Below, piece by piece: positions 44,782 through 54,354 of a stretch of DNA of 64,000 nucleotides (positions are counted from its first letter, which is position 1; each line of letters starts with the position of its first letter). The notes under the pieces were generated by a model. That model worked only from the letters and a program-made list of their open reading frames with translations, searched no databases and was not told the origin of the DNA. The stretch is from Meconema thalassinum (lineage: Eukaryota > Arthropoda > Insecta > Orthoptera > Tettigoniidae). The stretch covers positions 1,288,102,792 through 1,288,166,791 of the forward strand of contig OX336389.2 in NCBI GenBank assembly GCA_946902985.2, in the 5' to 3' direction. Made by a program: the position numbers and the translations under genes.

Positions 44782-44879
44782 GTAAGTGCCACAGCATTTA
44801 AGACAATTCAGATTTATTCTGGGATATATTTAAGAATGTGAAGTTTTGAAGCCATTTATTAGTGTTGCCTGTGCTAACT

Positions 44880-44907
44880 ATCAATTTATACTTTTCATTC
44901 GGTCAAC
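44880..44907 (-). repeat. 28-bp inverted repeat, left arm
   Basis: The reverse complement, GTTGACCGAATGAAAAGTAT followed by AAATTGAT, occurs at 52302-52329 with one mismatch. Related termini lie at 53892 and 58445-58472. Confidence 0.85.
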
Positions 44908-44948
44908 GATCCCTGAGGGGATACTGAGCAAATCTTGTCATATAGACA

Positions 44949-44983
<35 letters not shown>

Positions 44984-45095
44984 ACATTTGCAAATGGGGG
45001 TAATTCCCGGGTGGCAAATTGTGCAAATACAGAAAATTACCAACAAATAGCATCAAACACAATATACACAATTCGCAATTTAGGAACTATAGTAA

Positions 45096-47705
45096 TTACA
45101 TCGTAGTATTTACAATCAATCTTCTCTTAAACACATCTATATGTTTGGGGAAAGGCTCTAAGACTGAGGCAGGTAATGAGTTCCAATTATCAATACCACG
45201 GTTAATGAAAGAATATTTCCCATAATTTGTACGCTGTGGTCGGACCTTGACTTTATGTGGATGATCTGCCCTGCTCAGGTAGGTGGGATTTCCGAGATGT
45301 TTGCTTAGTTCTCCCCATGCTGGCCGATTAGTGTGAAGTGTTAAACATACCATATAGTCTGGATTTCCTCCTTCTATCTTCCAGAGATTCCCACCTAGTT
45401 TTTCTATCATTCGAGTTACACTACTTCTAGGATTAAAATCGTTGAGCACAAACCTAGCAGCCTTCCTTTGTACCATCTCCAGCTCATTGATGAGCCCTAC
45501 CTGATATGGGTCCCAAACCGCTGAGCCTCTCCAGGGTCAAATATCCTAATTCTTTTGCAGTAGAGCTACTGCCTTTTAATATCCGCATTACAAAATGAAG
45601 TGATTTGTATGCTTTGGAGACGACACAACACACATGAGTACTCCATTTCATGGATGCCCAAATATTTGCACGAGTCTTCTTCTACAAGTATTTCCGAGCC
45701 GATATTATATTGAAAATCATGCCTTTGCCCTCTCCCTATTCTCATGAGACTACATTTACTAGTATTTATCTTCATTTTGTTGTCAACCACCCATTTATGA
45801 ATCAGGTTGAGGTCAGTTTGTAACTGAGCGTTGTCTTGTGATGTTTGAATTTTTCGGTGTATTACACAGTCATCTGCAAACAATCGGCAGTCACTTAGAA
45901 TCCCATTCGGTAGGTCGTTAATAAGTGCCAGAAATAACAGGGGCCCAATCACACTACCCTGAGGGACAGCTGACGTTATCAAAATGTCCTCCGAGAATAC
46001 ATTACCCATTTTATCCCTTTGCGAGCGACCAGTCAAGGACTCTTGAATCCATAAAATTACTCTTTTATCAATCTTCGTTGCTGCTAATTTACGGAGTAGT
46101 ATGCCATGTGGGACGGCGTCAAATGCCTTCGCAAAATCTATAATTACAGCGTCAACTTGAACCCCCCCCCCCCCCCCGTGTAGCTAGTCATTAATATCCT
46201 GAAAGGGTGATAATATTTGGCTCTCACATGAGTACTCTTGTCTAAATCCGTGTTGCCTCCTATTAAGCCATGATAACTTTCCCCACTGTTCCCTTAAGTA
46301 ATCAGAAATTAGGTGCTCCATCAGATTACATAATTATGATGGATGTGAGGCTAACATGCCTATAGTTTCCCTTTACCAATCTGTTCCCTCCCTTGAATAC
46401 TGGAAGTATTGCAGCCCTTTTCCAGTCTTCGGGTATTTGTGTGCTATTAATTGATACCTTAAACAGCACCCCCAAGTATCGCCCAATGGCTGTACCTCCC
46501 AGTTTTAGCACATCTCCACAAATATTGTCTGGGCCTTTCGATATATTTCTATGTAGCTTTTTAATTCTTGCTAGAATCAACGATTGGTTTATTCGCAAAG
46601 GTGGGCTATCAGAATCATAGTTAAGATCCAACACACAGCTATTAAATTCATTAAACACACTACTATACCATATATTTAATTCATTAGCAATTGCCTGTTT
46701 CTCAGTAATTAATTCACCATCTCCGGACATTATCATAGACAAATCATTAGAATTTCCCTTCCGCCTTCTAACTTAAACATAATTTTTTTCCCGCTCATCA
46801 CCCTCTCCCCCAATTAAGTTTTGCATGTAATTATCGTGTGCAGCCTTCTTTTTGAGGACTAGCTCTTTCGATAATAATTAAAACTTTAGCATATGCTCGT
46901 AACTATCGTGTCGTTTGTTTTATAAGCTTTCTTTAATTTCCTTTTGAGTCCCCTGATTTCCCTTGTGTAATATTCCGGATCCGGATTTTGATTTGGCAGG
47001 AATTTCTGAATAGATTTAGATTCAGAAAATTTTCCCACAATATATTTATATGACACCCCTCCGACGCCCATCTTACAAATGACTCATTCATGTAATCCTG
47101 AAATTTACTCTGATCTGCTCTGCTGTACTGAAATATTTTAACTGTTTCGACGGAGTCAAGTATTAGAGTGTCACTGTGGCAATATTTAGTTCAACACCGG
47201 AGTGGTCACTATTTCCAGGAACTTTCATACAACTAATATACAGCACCACAGGTCGTACTAAATAAACATCTAAAGTATTATTCCCTCTCGTGGGGAAATC
47301 AACCCCCTGGGAGAAAAACCCCCTCCCTAACTAGCTTGTTTGCTGCAAGTTGAGCTTGGCTACCGCTAGTTGAATCACCGGACCAGTTCACACTTGGACG
47401 ATTTAAATCCCCGGCAATTATATCATTCATTTCCATAGATTTACCCGTGCACGTGATGTCATAAAGAGTATCCAGTAGCGAGAAGTTGTCCTTCGGGGCT
47501 CGATAAGCCCCTATAACCTGATGAGAGTTTAACTTTGCTCCATCCAAGATTTCTACACGTAACAGCTCATTATCCACCTCTCTTATCTCGGTTTCTTCTG
47601 TACATTACGTAGGTACCCTGAATTATTTCATTACTATTTACATCCTCATATAACCATGATCCAGTAGCTATGACAACGTCCGGTGAATATGTCTTTATGG
47701 TATAG
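45096..47705 (-). pseudogene. CR1-like LINE ORF2: endonuclease C-terminal part and reverse transcriptase
   Basis: Minus strand, from 47705 down: TYSPDVVIATGSWLYEDV and IGAYRAPKDNFSLLD, IIAGDLNRPSVNW of the endonuclease; a linker (REIRGLKRKLKKAY, 47000); SKGPDNICGDVLK and DWKRAAILPVFKGGNRLVKG (46400); SAVPQGSVIGPLLF, CRLFADDCVIHRK (catalytic ADD) and NTSKCSLMRIG (45700-46000); and the C-terminal block ending FINRGIDNWNSLP, FKRRL. Stops, shifts and a C-run at 46162-46177 break it. The endonuclease start is at 49245-49479, beyond an insertion. Confidence 0.85.
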
Positions 47706-48301
47706 AATCAGTCAATTAAAGACCTCCCGTATCGGAGTGAACTCCAACTGATGGTTCGAGTTAAAACTTAGTTGAGCGTTATAAAGAAATGGTTGAAACA
47801 CATTTGAAGTAAATAGAACAAGAAAAGGAGAACAAGTTGCTTAAACAGGTTGTCATTTGTCAATTAAATTCTTAAGCATAACAATAGAATAAACATTTAT
47901 CAAGTAACAACAAGTTGTAGATAATATATAACATGTGATGACAATTGAATTGTTTCTACTATTCTGTAGAGAATGGAAAAACCTGATTGAGATTTGCACA
48001 ACAGCAAGCTTTTTCTAGCTCTATCTCAGGTTAGATATAGCAAGATTAAAGCAAACAAATGCATGTGTTCATTACCATTAATGGTATTAAAAGGCGAAAT
48101 CAATGCCTGAAGAAAAGGTTTTTACTGAGTTACCTGAGCAGAAATGCTCAATATCAAATTTGATGAGCCTATTATAAGAGCCCAGAAGAAAATATTGTAA
48201 GTTAGTTTTAGAGTTTGAAATATAACAATAAATGTTACTTATCTCGTTCCTGGTGGTGGAATTTTGCAGGTTAAATAAACCATGGCTAGAACTGCCAAAC
48301 G

Positions 48302-48372
48302 CTTAATTAGTCACAGGCTGGAGATACATAATTAGTGTCACGCTGGATACATAATTAGTGACACGCTGGATA
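48302..48372 (+). repeat. 23-bp tandem repeat, three copies
   Basis: The unit is close to ATAATTAGTGTCACGCTGGA with a TAC end; the first copy is more diverged (AATTAGTCACAGGCTGGAGA). Confidence 0.85.
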
Positions 48373-49181
48373 CCTCGCCAGAAAATTAGGTATTAAAATA
48401 TGAAAGGCACAGTATGAACTGTAGCATACTAAAAAGCACTTGCACTTGAAAGAAGCACGCTTCACTTGGTTAAAAATGAACACATGTTAACACTGCCAAA
48501 GTTCCAATGCTGGAGACTTACAGCAAATTTCAACATGTGCCAGACCTATGCCCTTTAGATAAAGTTAAATCATCGCAGTAGATGCATGACGAATTTTTAC
48601 AACTGCCAGAGTTGAACTTTATAGATGAATGCAAGTTTTGTTTAACAAAACATGTCGTTGAGAAAGCGACGTGCAAAATTAAGTTGTTGAACCAAGTATG
48701 GTTTATGTACAGTTCTTTCTATAGAACATAACGAAAGTGTAGCGATGCTTCATGATGAAACAAAACTTGAAGATAACTGAAGTGCTTAGTCGAGGTCCGA
48801 CATGTTTGATGAAATCCTTGTATTCACTTTACGACAAGATCACGTAGATGAAGAAGATTGACTTGTTGTCATTTGAAGTCCTGGACAAGATGTGTCACAG
48901 GTGCAGCGAGTTGCCAATGATGAAACTGGTATTCAGGTAATCACAAAGTTGTTGGTGAAACTCGCTGGTTATATAGCGGCTGAGAAGTGTTCTCTGCATT
49001 TCCATGAAGAAAGCGCTGGGATTGGTCAAGCAGGAAAGTCGACCAATGATGATGAAGCGATGGCTGTCAGTATAGCTTGATCTTGCGTGATGAACAGTAT
49101 TACTAGAACAGTACTTAAAAAGAAAGTAATTTACAATCGAGCATGTATTAAAAAAGCCATGTAAGTAACAAAATATAATAT

Positions 49182-49234
49182 ATGAAGATGATAATTGTTG
49201 TTTTAAGGGGCCTAACATCGAGGTTATCGGCCCC
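49182..49234 (-). mobile_element. 53-bp LINE 3'-end insertion (hairpin plus tail)
   Basis: Flanked by an 11-bp duplication AAATATAATAT (49171-49181 and 49235-49245). On the minus strand it is GGGGCCGATAACCTCGATGT, TAGGCCCC and then TTAAAACAACAATTATCATC. Same sequence as the LOA-type LINE 3' end. Confidence 0.92.
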
Positions 49235-49244
49235 AAATATAATA

Positions 49245-49479
49245 TGTACTTTAGAAAAGGGAGAATATATAAATTACGAAAAAATTACAAGCACGACTCG
49301 AGTTCTCGAATTTTCTCTCGTAAGATTAGAAACATTAAATTACTAATTACAGGCTTTGCAGCCTTTCGCAAATGCCAACATTCTACTAGATTACAAAATT
49401 CTATTATGTTATTCCCTATACTCTGACAATTAACCTGCAGCAATCTTAGAGTCTTACCTCCATTTCGAAGTTTCTTCAA
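49245..49479 (-). pseudogene. CR1-like LINE ORF2, endonuclease start
   Basis: The minus frame reads KTLRLLQVNCQSIGNNIIEF and CNLVE, the first block of an APE endonuclease with its catalytic Asn, and then runs into unrelated sequence. It starts right at the end of ORF1, whose TGA is at 49476-49478. Confidence 0.8.
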
Positions 49480-50560
49480 TCGCTTCTCCTGCTCGTGACG
49501 GCAGCCTTCCTCCGGTCCAACTCCTCCTCACGAATGTCGGCAGGATTCGATGACCCTCTCGTGCAGATTCCCCAGGTTGTAGGCACCTCGTAGCCCAACT
49601 CGAGCGAAGTCACGGTCCCCGATCCAGCATAAACTAGTCCCAGTTGTGTGCACACCCAGTCCATGCGATCATTAACGGCCTTAGCTCGCCATAGTGGGAC
49701 ATCCCCCCTCCGCACAATGCCACTCAACACAATTTTCGCGTTCCTAAACTTATTTCTGGCTTTCGTACCTAACTCTTAAAGCTGACCCATAATATAATCA
49801 ATAATAATAATGTTATTGGTTTTACGTCCCTTTTAACTACACTGGCTTTTAGAGACGCCGGGGTGCCGGAATTTTGCCCCGAAGGGGATCTTTAACGTGC
49901 CAGTAAATGTACTGACACGGTTCCCTCGCATTTGCGCACCCTCAAATGCCAGCTGACTGCGTCAGGTTTCGAACCTGCAACCTTGGGCTCAGCAAGCGAG
50001 AACGTTGCCCCTGAGCCATGCAGCCAGACATAATATAATCAGCTGTAGCCTTCTTCTTTAAGTCATTAGGCCCAACATGGAGAAACAATACTTTAACTGT
50101 GTCACAATCTTCTATTGGCACTTCTTCAACTTGATGCGCGAGCTGGTCAATTTTTATTCCCGGATAGCACATCAATTACTTGCCCATTTTCCTCGATATA
50201 TCCCCGCTCCACTTAATCATTGAATCACCCATTATGATGTCATTGTTACCAGCTTGCTCCTGCTCGCGCCCTCTTCTACACTGATCCCAGTAGAAAGCCG
50301 TCCAGTCACTTCCTTCACCGTTTCTTCTGATTCACAAAGCTTTGTTCTAAGTTCCTGTATTATTTGATCCCTTGCTTTGAATTGCACCCTCAAACAGTCC
50401 GGTGTATCACATACTTTACAAAACCAATTCCTGACATCACAATCCTCCTTCTTGACCTTACTACAGCCGAAGTGAAACCATTTCTCACATAGTCCACACT
50501 CAATACCGTTCTTCAATGTTTAACTGCACGTAGAACACTTTAAAGCTGCCACTGGACCAT
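49476..50560 (-). pseudogene. CR1-like LINE ORF1: PHD-type finger, coiled coil and SGNH hydrolase-like domain
   Basis: Minus strand: ALKCSTC, then CGLCEKWFHFGC and WFCKVC form a PHD-type finger (50390-50560, with one stop at about 50520). A short coiled coil follows (DQIIQELRTKLCESEETVKE). Then come YPGIKIDQLAHQVEE and VLFLHVGPNDLKKKATADYI, the GxND block of an SGNH/GDSL esterase (T to P in HVGTND), and after a SINE (49801-50028) KIVLSGIVRRGDVPLWRAKA and VNDRMDWVCTQLGLVY. This is the esterase-type ORF1 known from CR1 elements. It is broken by the stop, the SINE and shifts. Confidence 0.8.
49801..50028 (-). mobile_element. tRNA-derived SINE (family B)
   Basis: Flanked by a 13-bp duplication CATAATATAATCA (49788-49800 and 50029-50041). 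Minus-strand head GGCTGCATGGCTCAGGGGCA, box B GGTTCGAAACC, and the body of family B. It splits the SGNH domain of the CR1-like ORF1. Confidence 0.93.
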
Positions 50561-52110
50561 TTGCCTGATTCACATTTGGAGTAACATGTCCGGATTCACT
50601 TCCACTCCACCAATAAATAACAACGCAGCTATACTAGGGCCATAAACCACAAGTTACTAGGTCCTGTACGTACACACAAACACCGGAGATCCCGACTACC
50701 CTTCGCATACCACATTCCGATCCTTGCGCGTTAAGCCTGCAGAGAACAACCCATTTCAGCACACCTGAGAGCATGGGAAAAACACGACCTTTCACTTTGA
50801 CTGCCAGCTGGCCGGAAATACTTTCCAAATAAGGTACACCCACTTGAAGGTGGAGGTAAAATATCTTGGACAGTGTAGATTTCAGTGACTGCAAACACAC
50901 CAGGCAAGTGGGAATAGTCTGTCAGTACTAGTGTTGTAGCTCCACCCACAAGAGGGCAGTAATGTTGGCCATGATTGGGCCGCGCTGACACATCAGTATT
51001 CGGAGGCATCCGCCTCACTGCTGTGTGGGTGTGGACCTTTGTTGTGTAAGTGCAGAGTGGAGAGACGAAGGCCCGGTATACCAACCAGGAACAGGCCGAC
51101 ATGGTGTTTACTTACGGACAGGCAAATGGCAATGGACATGCAGATGACCTTACTCGCTAGCAAGCAGCTGAGCAAGTCGCATGTCAGCGCTCCGTGCTCT
51201 AGCCACTATCTTCGAGACATCTAATTGATTACACCCAGCTAAGCTCTCATCAGATCCAGCCAATAGCCAATACCCCTACCACCATCCCTTCCGAAATTCA
51301 AGCAACAATCACCCATATATAACCGTTACCCATTATTAAGTTCCCTCCCTACAGCCAAGCTAAACCATCCACGTCAAGCAAATCCCATCGCACCTAGATA
51401 TCCTAAACCCCCATTTATCCCCAGTGCCTACCAAGCTCAAACTCAAGCCAGCAATTAATTACTTTATTAATGAATTAACTAACTTGCCAGATCGCTTATT
51501 GTCACTGCTCCAACCATTTAACTGGGAACCTTAAGCGACTGGCATTCCTCTTTGGCGAGGCCACTAAACCTAGGTCTGCTACGGCATTTGACCTCACCCA
51601 ATTCTCTCTACATCCACACACACGCAGGAACATACCAATATACAACATTCCCCCCATCCCCTCTTTTGATTATTCAGGTGCCTTCAGTACTCCCACAATC
51701 GTCATGATTAGGCCATCACGGGATCCCCTCACAAACTGGATGTCTTGTCATCCAGGTGCTGGAACCTGTGTGGCAGTTCATCACGGAAATTGAGGAAACC
51801 ATAAACGGGTTCATTGCCATCACACCCAACAACAGACGCCTGAGGATTATTAAGAGCGCTCTCCGGAGACACCCTGGTATCTCCCAACACCTTCTCATAT
51901 CACCATCTCCAACAGAAGAACACGACTCACACACCCAAGCAGAGCACCCACTGACCAGCACGAAACAAAGAGAAACACACAAGACATCCATCACGAACAC
52001 TCTCAAACAGTCATTGATACAGGAGAACGCTTCACACAAACCCCCAAACAGAAAATCAACGTAACAGACGCTCAAACTGATCCATCATCTACGCACACCA
52101 ACTCAACTCA
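50561..52110. other. Probable 5' region of the CR1-like LINE, then unassigned sequence
   Basis: 50561-51230 is GC-richer and may be the 5' leader of the minus-strand LINE. 51230-52100 is unusually C- and A-rich with an open plus frame at 51756-52064 that I do not recognise (polar, Thr/Ser/His-rich); it could be part of a LINE ORF1. Confidence 0.35.
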
Positions 52111-52111
52111 A

Positions 52112-52235
52112 ACAGACCACATCTTCTGTTCCCAGTACATCTATTTCTTCATCAGGGTCACCATTCGGGTTCAAGAGTTCTTCAAAGTACTCCCTCCACA
52201 TGATCTTGAGTTCATCCTTATTCCCTACTTTTTTT
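52112..52235 (-). pseudogene. RTE-type linker fragment
   Basis: The minus frame reads VGNKDELKIMWREYFEELLN followed by an acidic stretch, like the pre-RT linker of RTE elements (compare RWKEYFDKLLN at 2320). Confidence 0.6.
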
Positions 52236-52301
52236 TCAGTACTTGTGTTATATAAATACTGTATATTGTACCCTTGCCCAATCATATTGGGCAAATAGCA
52301 T

Positions 52302-52329
52302 GTTGACCGACTGAAAAGTATAAATTGAT
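52302..52329 (+). repeat. 28-bp inverted repeat, right arm
   Basis: GTTGACCGACTGAAAAGTAT and AAATTGAT; reverse complement of 44880-44907 with 27 of 28 bases equal. It lies 38 bp before exon 8. Confidence 0.85.
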
Positions 52330-52367
52330 TATATTTAAGAAAACATTTCAAGTTTTTCTCATTTCAG

Positions 52368-52506
52368 GCTATGAAGGAGATAGCAGTGATTCAGCTGATG
52401 AATGTGACTGGCTGTTGGATTTGGAGACCCGCAGACCTTCACTACCAAATTTTTGGTTAATTATGCGTGCTGATAAGGATGCTGTTACCACATTCTTCCA
52501 TTGCAG
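52368..52506 (+). CDS. SZT2: SZT2 internal exon 8
   Basis: Enters in phase 1 after TTCTCATTTCAG and leaves in phase 2 at TGCAG|GTACTG. It encodes GYEGDSSDSADECDWLLDLE and RRPSLPNFWLIMRADKDAVT, ending FFHCR. The GY-x-G-x-SS-x-SD and LP-x-FWLI-x-R motifs are conserved SZT2 signatures. The next exon should start in phase 2 but I do not find it before the window ends. Confidence 0.92.
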
Positions 52507-52571
52507 GTACTGTATATAATCGTACGGGTTGCTCATATGAAGCATAGATCGATGCCTCCTTGTGCTCAATT

Positions 52572-53690
52572 CCGACTTCATCCAGGTACTCACGTACACA
52601 GACGGCAACGTGTGGGCGAGCATTGTCATGCATCAGGATAAAGTTCTCTCCGATGACAGGCGCAAAAGGCACGACGTGATGTACTAAAATCTCCTCGATG
52701 TACCGGTGGGCTGTCAGGCTCCCATTGTCAACGAACACAAGCTCCGTTCGCATATCCGAGGTAATCCCAGCCCAGACCATCATTGAGCCTCCATTGAACG
52801 GTGTCCTTGCAGAGAAGGTACAGGGTGAATAACGTTCCCCGGGCCTTCTCCATACTCTCTCCCTCCCATCCGGTGCCCTCAAACAGAATCGGGATTCATC
52901 CATAAACAGCACTGGGCTCCACTGCTCCACAGTCCAGTTTCGATGGGCGTTGGCGAATTGCATCCGAGTGACACGGTGCTCACGTCTAAGGAGAGGTCCT
53001 GTGGCAGGCCTCTTGGACTGTAAACCCACTTCATACAACCTCCTTCTTATTGTCCTTTCGCTGATGTTCTTGCCCCGTACTTGCTGCAAGTAATTTCTGG
53101 CCTCCACAGCTGTTGTATGTCGATCACAAAGAACTTGCATTGCGAGAAAGCGATCATCGCGCTCAGTAGTGCTTTTCCTACGGCCAGAACCGGGCCTTCT
53201 GGAGTAGATATTGTCCTCTCTGTACCTTTTAACAGTCCTGTACACGTTAGAACAAGATGTGCCTATAACGTTTGCCCCATGGCGTATACTGCGCCATCCT
53301 CCACTAATGCCACTGCCCTTGCAGCGTTTTCAGGAGAAAGAGCCATTATGTTCTGACTTAGGAGCGGGAATAACTATTGTAGACTAGCCGTAATGTCCAT
53401 ACAAATATGTGGCTCGAGAATTCGCAGCAATAAACCTTAAGACAGCCATCTGTGCTTATTCTTGTCCGAAGGCGGGAAACGGTAATATTGGTGCTGTGAT
53501 TGTCACGATCAACAATGTTTACCAATTATTGTGCTGAATCTTCTCAAATGGGCTAATTAACTCATGATACATTGCCATATCGCTGCAATGTCACAATATT
53601 CAATATGTACCAGGTTTGAAGCGGTCCAACATTGAGATTTGTCTGAAATTTATAGTGTTTCGCTTCTTATGCCGGTGAGTGTATATACAT
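52572..53690 (-). pseudogene. Tc1-like transposon, 3' truncated
   Basis: The right terminal sequence is CACTCACCGGCATAAGAAGC on the minus strand (about 53650-53685). The transposase starts MALSPENAARAVALVEDG (53346), is shifted near 53260, then runs openly: YRTVKRYREDNIYSRRPGSG, RDDRFLAMQVLCDRH, FMDESRFCLRAPDGRERVW (first Asp), MHDNARPHVAVCVREYLDEV (second Asp). It stops at GIE, before the SPDLNPIE block, so the catalytic Glu and left terminus are gone. It is related to, but not the same family as, 13200-14881. Confidence 0.85.
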
Positions 53691-53968
53691 ATACACTGAT
53701 CCTAAATTAAGCCTGAGTGAACAGGATCTGATTGATGATGTTCACTTGACAAACAAAACTAATCATCCAATGAATCCCCCCCATTGTGTGAGAAGTGTTT
53801 TATTAAGTATATAATTAAAATAATCATGTATTTATTTCAGACACTAGAAAATCAATTTTTAATCCTGGCCCAATGTAAATGCATACACTTGTGTTGACCG
53901 ACTAATAAGCATCTCTATTAATGGATTACTTAGGCAACACTGCAAAAAGGTTTCTAATATATAAGTTA

Positions 53969-53999
<31 letters not shown>

Positions 54000-54354
54000 T
54001 TTTGTCACAAGCAAAATTTCTGACAGCATTCAGTATTTTGAAACCGCAACTAAATGGGCTCTGATCCATTTGGCAAGGCAGAGTATGTTTGTTTTCACTG
54101 CATAGTTCCAAATACAACAGGGAAATTAACAAAAGAAAGAAGAGAAACATAATCCTAAATCGTTTCCTCTTGAGTTGTATAATTAACAATCTTCTTAAAA
54201 TAAGCAGTCAATTTTTTTAATAATTTTTTCAAATAAATTTAATCTTTCAACAAACAAAGTGCCAAAATTAAATGATAAGATTGCATCAACTAGAACGTTC
54301 AGCATGCATAAACAGTGACAACAACTTGTTTCACAAAGAGTATTTCTTATCCTA

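Larger units (their letters stand above)
47706..49370. mobile_element. Unclassified insertion in the CR1-like endonuclease
   Basis: The endonuclease frame breaks after IIEFCNLVE (near 49375) and resumes at TYSPDVVIATGSW (near 47700), so about 1.65 kb was inserted or recombined here. I recognise no protein in it. It holds a 23-bp triplicate at 48302-48372 and a 53-bp LINE tail at 49182-49234. Boundaries are approximate. Confidence 0.55.
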
